NCBI RefSeq assembly: GCF_000515235.1
Contig: NZ_KI911558.1
Span: forward strand, 773,490 to 837,489
Direction: 5' to 3'
DNA length: 64,000 nucleotides
Source of the DNA: Synechococcus sp. CC9616
GTDB lineage: Bacteria > Cyanobacteriota > Cyanobacteriia > PCC-6307 > Cyanobiaceae
In this document: positions 43,347 through 52,094 of the stretch, piece after piece
Numbering within the stretch: position 1 is the stretch's first letter
Layout: each line of letters starts with the position of its first letter
Program-made: the position numbers and the translations under genes
Notes under the pieces: model-generated
What the model was told of the DNA's origin: nothing
The model's database searches: none
What the model saw: the letters and a program-made list of their open reading frames with translations, nothing else

Positions 43347-44843
43347 ATGGACGAAAACGAAGGTGGCAGCTCATTCATCATTCTTTATCACCGAACCCCG
43401 TTTGACGAAGGTAAAGACGAATCAGGCAACCGTATTTGGATCGATCAAAAGAGCCCAAACGGCATTATTCCTACGCTCAGGAATTTATTTCGGGGCAGCA
43501 CTGATGGAACTTGGATTGCTTGGCGTCGTGTTGACAACCCGGAGCAAGTTGAAGATGAACGCATCAAAATGGAGAATCCGTCTCATTTCACACTGAGGCG
43601 AATACCCCTGCACGATAAACAGATATCAAGCTTTTATCACGTCACGTCAAAGGAATCTTTCTGGCCAATCCTTCATACGTTCCCTACACATTTCAACGTC
43701 AATAACTCTGATTGGAGCATTTTCGAAGAGGTCAATCAACGCTTCGCTGATGCTGCCTGCCGTGAAGCATCACACGGAGCCATTGTTTGGGTGCATGACT
43801 ACAACCTCTGGCTGGCCCCAGGGTTCATTCGTGCCCAACGGCCCGACCTCAAGATCGCTTTCTTCCATCACACGCCGTTTCCTAGCAACGACGTCTTCGC
43901 CATCCTTCCCTGGCGCGAACAGATTCTTGAAAGCCTTCTGTGCTGCGACGTCGTTGGTTTTCACATTCCGCGCTACACCGAGAATTTCGCCCGTGCGGCC
44001 AGCACACTGATCGGATGTGAGCGGGGACCAAAACGCCCTGTAGACAGCAAATTCATCACCGTTGGTACGGCGCTTTCGGAAGCCACGGTGACGGACTGGC
44101 TGCAGCACAACGGTCGTCGAATCCAGTTGCTCAGCTCGCCTGTGGGAACGTCCCCTGATGTGATCCAGCAACTCAGTTGGAGCGCTCCAGTTGAAAATTA
44201 CGGTGAGCTGATTATTCAGGACACCAAAAAGGGTCGAAAACTGATCTTGTCCGCCAGCCGGGTGGATTACACCAAAGGCAACGAAGAGCTGTTGTTGGCT
44301 TTCGAACGGTTGCTGGAGCGGCGCAGCGACCTGCATGGAGAAGTGGTGCTGATGCTGGCCTGTGTCGCTGCAACAAGCGGCATGAAAATCTATGAGGACA
44401 CCCAGAGATCGATCGAAGAAATCGCCGGCCGTATCAATGGTCGTTTCAGTCAGATCGACTGGGTGCCGATCCGTTTCTCAACCCGACGCATTCCGTATGA
44501 GGAGATGATCGCCTGGTTCGGTCACGCCGATGTGTGCTGGATCACCCCCCTGCGCGATGGCCTCAATCTCGTAGCCAAGGAATACGCTGCAGCGCGCAAG
44601 CATCGAGGCGGTGTTCTGGTGCTTTCCGAATTCACCGGTGCCTCCGTTGTCCTCGAAGGTGCCGTGCTGACCAATCCCTATTCCAATCGGCGAATGGATG
44701 ATGCCATCGAATCAGCTCTGGCCATGTCCGAGGAAGAGCAGAGGGAACGCATGGGACGGATGACCGATGCGGTTGAGCGCTACACCGTGAAGGACTGGGC
44801 GGACGAGCAGCTCGCTGGCTTTCCGTTACCAGTGGCTCCATGA
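43347..44843 (+). CDS. ggpS: Glucosylglycerol-phosphate synthase
   Basis: Makes glucosylglycerol-phosphate from ADP-glucose and glycerol-3-phosphate, the committed step of glucosylglycerol synthesis under salt stress. From the ATG at 43347 it has 498 residues. It is a GT20 glycosyltransferase related to trehalose-phosphate synthase: VWVHDYNLWLAPGFI, FFHHTPFPSNDVFAILPWRE, SASRVDYTKGNEELLLAFER and TPLRDGLNLVAKEYAAAR are the donor and acceptor sites. Upstream in-frame TTG codons (43293, 43341) are alternatives. Its TGA overlaps the ggtB ATG (ATGA). Confidence 0.93.
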   Translation: MDENEGGSSFIILYHRTPFDEGKDESGNRIWIDQKSPNGIIPTLRNLFRGSTDGTWIAWRRVDNPEQVEDERIKMENPSHFTLRRIPLHDKQISSFYHVTSKESFWPILHTFPTHFNVNNSDWSIFEEVNQRFADAACREASHGAIVWVHDYNLWLAPGFIRAQRPDLKIAFFHHTPFPSNDVFAILPWREQILESLLCCDVVGFHIPRYTENFARAASTLIGCERGPKRPVDSKFITVGTALSEATVTDWLQHNGRRIQLLSSPVGTSPDVIQQLSWSAPVENYGELIIQDTKKGRKLILSASRVDYTKGNEELLLAFERLLERRSDLHGEVVLMLACVAATSGMKIYEDTQRSIEEIAGRINGRFSQIDWVPIRFSTRRIPYEEMIAWFGHADVCWITPLRDGLNLVAKEYAAARKHRGGVLVLSEFTGASVVLEGAVLTNPYSNRRMDDAIESALAMSEEEQRERMGRMTDAVERYTVKDWADEQLAGFPLPVAP

Positions 44844-46105
44844 GCTTGGGCCGACGCCTGCTCGGCGGCCTTTTGGCACTGATCCTGATTTCAGCAGGTC
44901 TTGCCTGGTCCCAGTTACGGGCCCCTGAAGTGGTCTCGATCCTGATGGCTGCCCCATTCGCCGATGCCACTGCACCGTTAGTTGAACGATTCAACCAAGA
45001 GCATCGCGGGCGGATCCGCCTCTCCATCACGCGGGGCCCCAGGGACACCGAATCCATCTCCGATCTGGCGATCAGCAGCCTGCTGCTGGGCCAGCCGCCC
45101 TACGACGCCCTGCTGATGGATGTCACCTGGCTGCCGAAATATGCCGAAGCGGGCTGGCTGGAACCCCTTGATCCCTGGTTCGACGACAGCGATCTAGCCA
45201 CCCTTCAGGACGGCGCCAATCTGGGCAACAGCTACGAGGGCAAGCTGTATCGATGGCCCCTGGTTGCCGATGTGGGGATGCTCTACTGGCGTACCGATCT
45301 GATGGCGTCACCCCCCGAAACCCCGGAGGAGCTGGTGAGCATCAGTCGTGAACTCCAAACGACCGATCAGGCCAAGTACGGCTTCGTCTGGCAGGGCCGT
45401 CAATACGAAGGCCTCAGCTGCGATTTCGTTGAGGTGCTGGAGGGTTTCGGCGGACAGTGGCTGGATCCATCAACGGGGGAACCAAGGCTCGACAGCAACG
45501 CGGCGATCGCTTCTGCAACCTGGCTGTATGAGCTGATCAACAGCGGGATCAGCCCGAAGGCGGTGACCAATTTCGCTGAGCCGGAAAGCCTCCAGGCCTT
45601 CAAAGCTGGTGATGCCGCCTTCATGCGCAACTGGCCCTATGCCTACGCAGAACTTCAGAAGCCCGACAGTGCGGTTCGTGGACGCGTTGCTGTGACAACG
45701 ATGGTGTCCCAGAGCGGCGAACAACCAACCGCCACGCTTGGCAGCTGGGGGCTGTCGCTTCTCAATGACTCCCCCCACAAGTCGTCCGCCGTTGAAGCGA
45801 TCCGCTACCTCACCTCCGAAGCGGCCCAGCGTGAGCGCTTCCTCAACCAGGGCTATACGCCGACGTCGGCCGCGCTGTTCGCCGATCCTGAACTTGTGGC
45901 TGTCTCCCCCGTGCTGCCGGACATTGGCCGCGCCCTTTCGGTGGCTGTCCCCCGACCACCCTCTCCGCTCTATGCCCAGCTCAGCGATGTGGTGCAGAGA
46001 TCCCTCAGTGCCGTGCTGACGGGGGAACAGTCCGCTGAGCAGGGCATGAAAGCGGCCCAGAGCAACAGTGAGGTGATCCTGCAATCCGCTGGAGGGCAGG
46101 CATGA
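44840..46105 (+). CDS. ggtB: Glucosylglycerol ABC transporter, solute-binding protein
   Basis: Encodes 421 residues with an N-terminal signal or lipid-free anchor (LLGGLLALILISAGLAWSQL). The family-1 solute-binding domain has LVERFNQEHRGRIRLSI, YDALLMDVTWLPKYAEAGWL, FVWQGRQYEGLSCDFVEVLE and GDAAFMRNWPYAY. It captures osmolytes (glucosylglycerol, probably also sucrose or trehalose) in the periplasm and delivers them to GgtCD, recovering leaked solute. Position directly behind ggpS with a 4-nt overlap supports the assignment. Confidence 0.88.
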   Translation: MSLGRRLLGGLLALILISAGLAWSQLRAPEVVSILMAAPFADATAPLVERFNQEHRGRIRLSITRGPRDTESISDLAISSLLLGQPPYDALLMDVTWLPKYAEAGWLEPLDPWFDDSDLATLQDGANLGNSYEGKLYRWPLVADVGMLYWRTDLMASPPETPEELVSISRELQTTDQAKYGFVWQGRQYEGLSCDFVEVLEGFGGQWLDPSTGEPRLDSNAAIASATWLYELINSGISPKAVTNFAEPESLQAFKAGDAAFMRNWPYAYAELQKPDSAVRGRVAVTTMVSQSGEQPTATLGSWGLSLLNDSPHKSSAVEAIRYLTSEAAQRERFLNQGYTPTSAALFADPELVAVSPVLPDIGRALSVAVPRPPSPLYAQLSDVVQRSLSAVLTGEQSAEQGMKAAQSNSEVILQSAGGQA

Positions 46106-46968
46106 ATGCACTGCTGATCCTTCCGGCTCTGCTGCTCATCGCCATCGTGTTCGGCTATCCAATGATTCGCTATGGATGGCTGAGCTTCCACGCCGATTCC
46201 GTCCTCACCGGGTTGATCCCCGTGCCGAACGGAGGAGCCAACTGGCAGCGATTACTCGGGGATGCACGGTTCTGGCAGGACACGCTGCAGACGGGGCGTT
46301 TTGCGCTGATCTCCGTTGGTCTCGAACTGCTTCTGGCCCTGGCAATTGCCCTGCTTCTCGATCAGCGCTGGCGAGGGCGAGGTGCGGTACGCGCCCTCAC
46401 CCTTCTGCCCTGGGCTCTTCCCACAACGATGATGGCCCTCGGCTGGCGCTGGATTTTCAATACCCCCTACGGACCGCTGGAACAGCTGGCCAAGGCGCTC
46501 GGGATGCCGGCTCTGAATCTGCTCGCTGATCCCAGCTGGGCATGGATTGCCACCGTCACGGCCGACGTTTGGAAAACAACCCCCTTCATCACACTCATCC
46601 TCCTGGCCGGATTGCAGACAATCCCCGCTGATCTGTTCGAGGCCTTTCGCCTGGAGGGAGGCCGACCCATGCAGGCTCTTCGGGACATCACCCTGCCATT
46701 ACTGGTGCCCTACATCCTGCTCAGCCTTCTTTTTCGGCTGGCCCAGGCCTTCGGTGTCTTCGATCTGATCCAAGTGCTCACCGGAGGCGGACCGGCGGGC
46801 AGCACGGAAAGCCTGGCCCTCTATGCCTATCTGAATGCCATGCGTTTCCTCGATTTCGGATACAGCGCCACCGTGATGCTTGGTGGCTTCCTGCTGCTCA
46901 CGATCTTCATCGTGCTGGCCGGTCTCATCCTCAGGGCAACACGGGTGATCAACCCGGTTGAACCATGA
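46102..46968 (+). CDS. ggtC: Glucosylglycerol ABC transporter permease GgtC
   Basis: Encodes 288 residues with about six membrane spans, beginning LLILPALLLIAIVFGYPMIR. ALTLLPWALPTTMMALGWRW and the EAA loop EAFRLEGGRPMQALRDITLP are typical of MalF-like sugar permeases. PGS-x-ES is seen in GGGPAGSTESLALYAY. Overlaps ggtB and ggtD by 4 nt each (ATGA). Confidence 0.9.
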   Translation: MNALLILPALLLIAIVFGYPMIRYGWLSFHADSVLTGLIPVPNGGANWQRLLGDARFWQDTLQTGRFALISVGLELLLALAIALLLDQRWRGRGAVRALTLLPWALPTTMMALGWRWIFNTPYGPLEQLAKALGMPALNLLADPSWAWIATVTADVWKTTPFITLILLAGLQTIPADLFEAFRLEGGRPMQALRDITLPLLVPYILLSLLFRLAQAFGVFDLIQVLTGGGPAGSTESLALYAYLNAMRFLDFGYSATVMLGGFLLLTIFIVLAGLILRATRVINPVEP

Positions 46969-47780
46969 CGCAACGTCGAATCTGGATCCTGCTCCTGCTG
47001 GCGTGGTCCCTCTCCCCCATGCTCTGGCAGCTGATCAGCTCCTTCAGCAGTGATGAAGCCCTCATCTCAGCCGGGATCTCGGTTGAACAGCGCTGGACCC
47101 TGCAGCACTACAGAGACTTGTTTATGAGCGACCCTCCGTTCTGGAGGTATCTGATCAACAGCACGGTCGTGGCCACGGAGACCACGCTGCTCACCCTGCT
47201 GCTGGCCTTACCGGCCGCTTACACCCTTGCCCGTCTGCCTGCTGGATGGCGGCGCGGCAGCCGATTGCTGATCACGGCCGCTGCTCTATTTCCCTACGTC
47301 TTGCTCTTCCTGGCTCTGCTTGAAATCGCCAGGGCTTTTCAGCTCGGGAACAATCTTCTGGCCCTCGCTCTTCCCTACGCAGCCCTGTCGATGCCTCTGG
47401 CTCTGCTGTTGCTGAGTGCCGCGTTTGAGGGCTTGCCAAATGACCTTGAAGATGCGGCGCAACTGGAAGGCCTGACACTGATCCAGCGCTTGCGCTGGGT
47501 CTTGATTCCCTTGATCGCCCCAGCCTCGGCCAGCACCGCGATTCTGGTGTTTCTGTTCGCCTGGAATGAATACCCAATCGCGCTCACCTGGATCAGCGAG
47601 GCGAACCTGCTCACACTGCCGGTTGCAGTGGCGAGGATTGCCGGTTCGTCGATCTACTCCATCCCTTACGGGGCCTACGCCGCTGCCACAGTGCTGGGGT
47701 CCATTCCGCTGCTGATGCTTGTTCTGATCTTCCAGAAGCAGATCGTCTCCGGCCTGACCAATGGAGCGATCAAGGGATGA
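46965..47780 (+). CDS. ggtD: Glucosylglycerol ABC transporter permease GgtD
   Basis: Encodes 271 residues with six membrane spans, starting IWILLLLAWSLSPMLWQLIS. The EAA loop EDAAQLEGLTLIQRLRWVLI and ALPYAALSMPLALLLLSAAF are MalG-like permease landmarks, and FLFAWNEYPIAL occurs in the same position as in sugar permeases. Second half of the channel with GgtC; 4-nt overlaps on both sides. Confidence 0.9.
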   Translation: MTQRRIWILLLLAWSLSPMLWQLISSFSSDEALISAGISVEQRWTLQHYRDLFMSDPPFWRYLINSTVVATETTLLTLLLALPAAYTLARLPAGWRRGSRLLITAAALFPYVLLFLALLEIARAFQLGNNLLALALPYAALSMPLALLLLSAAFEGLPNDLEDAAQLEGLTLIQRLRWVLIPLIAPASASTAILVFLFAWNEYPIALTWISEANLLTLPVAVARIAGSSIYSIPYGAYAAATVLGSIPLLMLVLIFQKQIVSGLTNGAIKG

Positions 47781-48745
47781 CCGTTGAACTGCAGGGCATT
47801 GGACGACGTTTTGGCGAACGCTGGATCCTTCAACAACTCGATCTGAAAGTGGGACAAGGGGAGTGCGTCGCTCTCCTTGGTGCAAGCGGCTGCGGCAAAA
47901 GCACAGCACTGCGCCTGATCGCTGGACTGGATCAACCTGATCGCGGGCATCTGCTGATCGAAGGGGAACCCATGGATCGTGTTCCGGCACGACAGAGACG
48001 CATCGGCATGGTGTTTCAGAGCTATGCCCTGTTCCCCCATCTCACGGTTCGGGGCAACCTCGATCTCGGCCTAAGGCTGCGCGGCGGTCCGGTTCAGGAC
48101 AGGCAGCAGCGGATCGAGGCCATGCTGGATGTGGTGCAGCTGCGTGAGCTGGCGGAACAACGACCGGCCCAGCTGTCCGGTGGCCAAAGACAGCGGGTGG
48201 CCTTGGCGAGGGCTCTGCTCAGGGACCCACGGGTGTTTCTGCTGGATGAACCGATGAGCAACCTCGATGCTCAGCTGCGCGACGAACTCAGGCCTGAACT
48301 GAAGCGATTGATCCTGGACGGACCTCAACCGGTCATCTACGTCACCCATGACCAGGTGGAAGCCATGGCGCTGGCCGATCGAATCGCTGTGATGCGACAC
48401 GGCCGCATCGAGCAGATCGGAACACCACAGGAGCTCTACGACACGCCCTCCACGACCTACGTCGCTCAGTTCATTGGACGACCGCCCATGAACCTGATCA
48501 ACATGGATGACAACAGCGTCATCGGCGTCCGACCGGAACACCTGAACCTTGATGACGCTGGCATGGACTGCCGCGTGCTCAACCGTGAATGGCATGGAGC
48601 CAGCCAGCAACTGTTACTGGACAGTCAGCACGGCAACCTGCGCATGATCTGCGATGGAGGAGTGAGCCTTGGGGACTCGATTCGTGTGAGCTGGCCGTCA
48701 CAGCGTGAGCACCGATTCAACGCATCCAACGGTCGTCGACAGTGA
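47777..48745 (+). CDS. ggtA: Glucosylglycerol ABC transporter ATP-binding protein
   Basis: Encodes 322 residues of the MalK/MsmK type. Walker [10 protein letters not shown] is at 35-43, the Q-loop in [15 protein letters not shown], the signature LSGGQRQR at 133-140, Walker B FLLDEP at 154-159, then [22 protein letters not shown]-terminal TOBE-like region ([15 protein letters not shown]) follows and is shorter than usual for MalK. It drives import by GgtBCD. In Synechocystis ggtA is encoded away from ggtBCD; here all are in one unit. Its TGA overlaps a GTG that may start a further small gene. Confidence 0.9.
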   Translation: MTVELQGIGRRFGERWILQQLDLKVGQGECVALLGASGCGKSTALRLIAGLDQPDRGHLLIEGEPMDRVPARQRRIGMVFQSYALFPHLTVRGNLDLGLRLRGGPVQDRQQRIEAMLDVVQLRELAEQRPAQLSGGQRQRVALARALLRDPRVFLLDEPMSNLDAQLRDELRPELKRLILDGPQPVIYVTHDQVEAMALADRIAVMRHGRIEQIGTPQELYDTPSTTYVAQFIGRPPMNLINMDDNSVIGVRPEHLNLDDAGMDCRVLNREWHGASQQLLLDSQHGNLRMICDGGVSLGDSIRVSWPSQREHRFNASNGRRQ

Positions 48746-48912
48746 CGCGAGCTGCCACACCCTCAAGCCAGACCAGCAAGTCAGACCAGTGCTTTATCAA
48801 GCTGTTGAAGGGAGCTGGTGTAGCGCATCACATCCAAGCAGTCTCTTACTCGCTGAAATGGGCCAACATGCACGAGTGCCATGGCTTCGCTGTTGTGGAG
48901 GAACCGCGGTGA
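48742..48912 (+). CDS. 56-residue reading frame coupled to ggtA
   Basis: A GTG at 48742 overlaps the TGA of ggtA as GTGA. The frame reads [40 protein letters not shown] and ANMHECHGFAVVEEPR to a TGA at 48912. The second half looks like a compact alpha/beta protein with two Cys and several His. There is no signal peptide. The overlap continues the 4-nt pattern of the ggp/ggt operon, which argues that it is translated. No family recognised. It overlaps the next small frame by 32 nt. Confidence 0.4.
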   Translation: MTRAATPSSQTSKSDQCFIKLLKGAGVAHHIQAVSYSLKWANMHECHGFAVVEEPR

Positions 48913-49060
48913 CGTGTTGATTTGCCTGGTGATTCAGAGCACGCTGATCCTGACAGGGGTGTCATTTCAGTACCTGGGCGACAGCGTGATCACGGGTTTT
49001 CGATGGGATCACCAACCAAGCAACGCGCCAATCCGCAAAACGGGCATCACCGTTGAATAA
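48881..49060 (+). CDS. 59-residue single-span membrane protein
   Basis: ATG at 48881 to TAA at 49060, reading MASLLWRNRGDVLICLVIQS, TLILTGVSFQYLGDSVITGF and a polar tail ending TGITVE. A basic N-terminus, one hydrophobic span (DVLICLVIQSTLILTGVSF) and a soluble C-terminus are a sensible layout for a small membrane protein. No family recognised. It could be the last gene of the ggp/ggt transcript. It overlaps the preceding small frame, so one of the two may be spurious. Confidence 0.4.
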   Translation: MASLLWRNRGDVLICLVIQSTLILTGVSFQYLGDSVITGFRWDHQPSNAPIRKTGITVE

Positions 49061-49067
49061 CACAATC

Positions 49068-49155
49068 AACGTGATTAATAGAAGCATCGATAAGGATCAA
49101 TGGTCTCCCATCATCGTGGTGTCAATTAACGTGATTTCCAAGGAATGACGTGATG
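49068..49155. promoter_or_regulatory. Repeated ACGTGAT sites upstream of the phosphate-binding gene
   Basis: AACGTGATT occurs at 49068-49076 and again exactly 60 bp later at 49128-49136, with a related GACGTGATG at 49147-49155. Repeated spacing upstream of a likely phosphate-regulated gene suggests regulator binding. The regulator is unknown. Confidence 0.25.
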
Positions 49156-49199
49156 CCACACAACGAGGATCTGTAAACAAAATCTGTCGTCACTGGTGC

Positions 49200-49218
49200 G
49201 ATTACCGCCCCTTAACCC
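49200..49218 (+). promoter_or_regulatory. Possible Pho box
   Basis: GATTACCG-CCC-CTTAACCC: the second half site matches the cyanobacterial CTTAACCT consensus at 7 of 8 positions, the first at only 4 of 8, with the expected 3-nt spacer. It lies 20-50 nt upstream of the possible start codons of the phosphate-binding gene. Confidence 0.35.
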
Positions 49219-49265
49219 AGGTCGATCCGCTGCTGCTCATGATTGGAGGACTCCCTCCCGGACTG

Positions 49266-50306
49266 ATGGGATCCAGCCCTGTGCTTCGTCCAGCACTCGC
49301 CGTCACAGCCTGCCTCAGCACTGTGATTGGACTGAGTGCCGGCATCAGCTTTGCCTCCAGCACGATCAAGATCAGTGGCTCCAGCACGGTTTATCCGATC
49401 ACGCAGGCCGCGATCAAAGGTTTTCAGTCCACATCAGACGGCAAAAACGTCCAATTTGCCCTCAGTGAAACGGGATCCAGCGCAGGTCTGCGTCAGTTCT
49501 GCAACGGCAACATTCCGCTTGCGAACGCGTCCAGACCGATTTCCAGCAAAGAGCTGAAGCGTTGTTCAAACAATGGCATTCATTTCATCGAATTACCGAT
49601 TGCATTTGATGCCATCACTGTGGTGGTGAATCCAGCCAACAATTGGGCCAATTCAATGACAGTCGGCGAGTTGTCGAGGCTGTGGAACAAACAAGCCCAG
49701 GACAAGGTGAACACATGGAATCAGGTTAATCTGGACTACCCGGCAAGCGCGATCAAGCTCTGCGGTCCTGGCAAACAGTCTGGAACATTCGATGTCTTCA
49801 ACAAGACAATCAACGGATCAAAGAAAAACTCCCGAACAGATTACTTTGCCAGCGAAGATGACAACGACCTTGTAAAATTTGTGGCCTCTAACAAGGAAGC
49901 ATTAGCATACTTTGGCTATTCCTATTACAAAAACAACACCTCTCGACTAAAAGCCGTCAAAATCGCCAACTCAAAAGGCATGCCTACCTCGCCTTCGGTG
50001 AAGACTGTTCAGAATGAAAAGTATCAACCATTATCCCGGCCGTTGTTTTTATACGTCAACGACAAACAACTACGAAGCAACAAAGCCTTCAGAACATTCA
50101 TCTCCTACTACTTGCGAAATCTTGCAAAATTAGTCAAAAAAAGCAATTACATCCCTCTGCCTGATTCAACGTACCGGCTGGTGGATTCAAAGATGTATCG
50201 CCACATCCTTGGAACCTCCTTCGGAGGCGATCTTCCCGTCGGCCTGACCATTGGCCAAGCCATCGATCGCAGTTTTGACCAACACAAAACAAAAGATCAC
50301 CGCTGA
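49266..50306 (+). CDS. PstS/SphX-type phosphate-binding protein
   Basis: Encodes 346 residues from the ATG at 49266 (an ATG at 49239 adds 9). A signal peptide (LRPALAVTACLSTVIGLSAG) is followed by the PBP-like PstS domain. IKISGSSTVYPITQAAIKGF and ETGSSAGLRQFCNGNIPLAN form the first phosphate-binding part, ELPIAFDAITVVVNP the hinge, and LCGPGKQSGTFDVFNKTING (with the SGT phosphate loop) the second. The SSTVYPIT sequence and GSSAG point to the SphX branch. It would bind periplasmic phosphate and feed PstCAB encoded at 34-37 kb. Expression under phosphate limitation is inferred. Confidence 0.85.
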   Translation: MGSSPVLRPALAVTACLSTVIGLSAGISFASSTIKISGSSTVYPITQAAIKGFQSTSDGKNVQFALSETGSSAGLRQFCNGNIPLANASRPISSKELKRCSNNGIHFIELPIAFDAITVVVNPANNWANSMTVGELSRLWNKQAQDKVNTWNQVNLDYPASAIKLCGPGKQSGTFDVFNKTINGSKKNSRTDYFASEDDNDLVKFVASNKEALAYFGYSYYKNNTSRLKAVKIANSKGMPTSPSVKTVQNEKYQPLSRPLFLYVNDKQLRSNKAFRTFISYYLRNLAKLVKKSNYIPLPDSTYRLVDSKMYRHILGTSFGGDLPVGLTIGQAIDRSFDQHKTKDHR

Positions 50307-50324
50307 TCCAAGTCAGTCAACGGC

Positions 50325-51395
50325 TCAGAGCATCCGCTTTAACAATTCAGCATGGGCTGATGCCCTGCTTCGAATGGCTTCGACGACCTGTGGATCAGCA
50401 GGCTGATCCACAGCCTGCCGCCACTGCATCAACAAGCCGTCCTGATCGGGGAGATCCTCCAGAGAGGTGCACGGCACACCCGCCATGTCGGCCGCAGCCG
50501 ACACCTTCGGGTCGTAACTCAGAGCGGCCATGGGGCAGCACACCAACCTGGCCAGGATGAGCGCGTGAAGGCGCATCGGCAGCACGAGTCGGGCGTCTTG
50601 AACGGTGTCAACCACAGCCTGCAATCCATCAGGGACCACGGTGCAGCTACGAGCCAGAAGGTCCGGAGGAACCAACCCCCGCTGCGCCAGTGAGTCCAGC
50701 AATGAGGCGTCCTGATGCTGATGGAACGCAAGCCAGCGAACCGGTGCATCCAACTCGCAGGCCAGGATCGCCAGGGCCTGGAGCAACTGCCGCCAGTTGT
50801 CGTCCCGCAACAGGGACGTGGGTCTCCAGCTCAGGACCAGAGCTCGTCCCCCGATCCAGGCACGGCATGGCAGTTGCCAGACGGGATCAGGAGCCATCTG
50901 CATCGGCAGCGACGGAGCCCACTGACGCGCCCGCTCCAGTGAACGGGCATCCCGCCACGATGCGCCACTGCAGAAGGGCAGGACAAGCCTCACCATCAGA
51001 CGGCTGATGGGACGCCTGAGCGGGCCGAGCCCCTGTCCCCAGAGGATCACAGTGCGGCCCTGCAGACGTGCCACCACGATCAGCAACAGGTAATACACCA
51101 GGCTGCGGACGCTGGTGCTGTCCTGCAGCAGGCTGCCCCCGCCCAGAACAAGCGCCCTCACGCTGCTGATGCTTCGAAGCACCGAGCGCAGTGAGCGTCG
51201 GTTCACGATCGACGCATCCGGCGCCAATCGTTGAATGGCCGACGCATCTCTCGCCGTGATCAGTGGTCTGACGCTCTCCGGCAGCTCCTGCAGCAGAACC
51301 TGCAGCAAGGCGTCATCGCCGAGGTTGTCCTCCCCGTAGTAACCGCAGAGCAACACATCGGGAGTTCCCGTTATCCCGACGCCCATGGCCTTCAT
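50325..51395 (-). CDS. csaB: Polysaccharide pyruvyl transferase family protein (CsaB-like)
   Basis: Encodes 356 residues (ATG at 51393-51395; a second start three codons in). LLCGYYGEDNLGDDALLQVL, VLGGGSLLQDSTSVRSLVYY, ILWGQGLGPLRRPISRLMVR and LPMRLHALILARLV match the CsaB/pyruvyl transferase family. In other bacteria this enzyme adds ketal pyruvate to secondary cell-wall polysaccharide to hold S-layer proteins. In cyanobacteria it probably modifies a surface polysaccharide. Convergent with the phosphate-binding gene. Confidence 0.85.
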   Translation of the reverse strand: MKAMGVGITGTPDVLLCGYYGEDNLGDDALLQVLLQELPESVRPLITARDASAIQRLAPDASIVNRRSLRSVLRSISSVRALVLGGGSLLQDSTSVRSLVYYLLLIVVARLQGRTVILWGQGLGPLRRPISRLMVRLVLPFCSGASWRDARSLERARQWAPSLPMQMAPDPVWQLPCRAWIGGRALVLSWRPTSLLRDDNWRQLLQALAILACELDAPVRWLAFHQHQDASLLDSLAQRGLVPPDLLARSCTVVPDGLQAVVDTVQDARLVLPMRLHALILARLVCCPMAALSYDPKVSAAADMAGVPCTSLEDLPDQDGLLMQWRQAVDQPADPQVVEAIRSRASAHAELLKRML

Positions 51396-51457
51396 TGCAC
51401 TGCCGTCATGATCGGTTGTGGCGCGTTCCTAGGCTGATCCTTGCAGTCAAGGTCTGC

Positions 51458-51733
51458 GTGCACGTCCTGTCGCTGGGCACCTGGTGGATCCACATCGCCT
51501 CCGTGATCGAGTGGTGCCTGGCGATCGTGTTACTTGAGCGGCGCGGGCTGCGGGGAATGGCGCTGGCGATGCTTCCTGCCCTTGTTAGCGCCATGGCCGC
51601 CTGCACCTGGCATCTGTTTGACAACAGCGAAGCCCTGCGTGGGCTTGTGGTGCTTCAAGCCGGCTTCACCCTTGTCGGCAACACGACTCTGGCGGTCGCT
51701 GCACTGCAGCTGAAACGTCAGGAGGCCAGTTGA
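51458..51733 (+). CDS. DUF2499 family membrane protein
   Basis: Encodes 91 residues from the GTG at 51458 (MHVLSLGTWWIHIASVIEWC), where family similarity begins. A TTG at 51395 would add 21 unlikely residues. Three membrane spans. LAMLPALVSAMAACTWHLFD and VVLQAGFTLVGNTTLAVAAL are DUF2499 landmarks. The family is conserved in cyanobacteria and plant plastids, with no settled role. It is immediately followed by DUF3593, its usual partner. Confidence 0.85.
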   Translation: MHVLSLGTWWIHIASVIEWCLAIVLLERRGLRGMALAMLPALVSAMAACTWHLFDNSEALRGLVVLQAGFTLVGNTTLAVAALQLKRQEAS

Positions 51734-51734
51734 C

Positions 51735-52046
51735 ATGGGATTTGATCTCGCTGCAATTGATCCCGCACCACTGTTCGCCTTATCGCTGATTCCCTATCTG
51801 TTTTTCCTCTACTGGGCAAGACAGTGCAGCAGCATCCCGAAGGCAGCTCTGCTTGGGTTTCAACTGACTCTCCTGTTTGTGGTCGTGACCATTGCCGCTG
51901 CTGTGATCGCACTGCGCTGCTGCGATGCGGAACTTGTGGACATCGATGTCCTGCATGGAGGAGCGGAAGCGTTTCTCACCCTCGGCAATGCGGTTTTGGT
52001 GTGGGGACTGTTGCGACGCAAACCGGAAGAAGTGAACAACTCTTAA
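51735..52046 (+). CDS. DUF3593 family membrane protein
   Basis: Encodes 103 residues with three membrane spans: FALSLIPYLFFLYWARQC, LLGFQLTLLFVVVTIAAAVI and HGGAEAFLTLGNAVLVWGLL. The GAEAFLTLGNA motif is characteristic. It starts 1 nt after the DUF2499 stop, and the pairing of the two families in cyanobacteria and chloroplasts suggests one thylakoid membrane complex; that is inference. Confidence 0.85.
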   Translation: MGFDLAAIDPAPLFALSLIPYLFFLYWARQCSSIPKAALLGFQLTLLFVVVTIAAAVIALRCCDAELVDIDVLHGGAEAFLTLGNAVLVWGLLRRKPEEVNNS

Positions 52047-52094
52047 GAGAGTCGGGCGCAGCAACGCTGAACCCAGATGATGGAGCGTCGCTCC

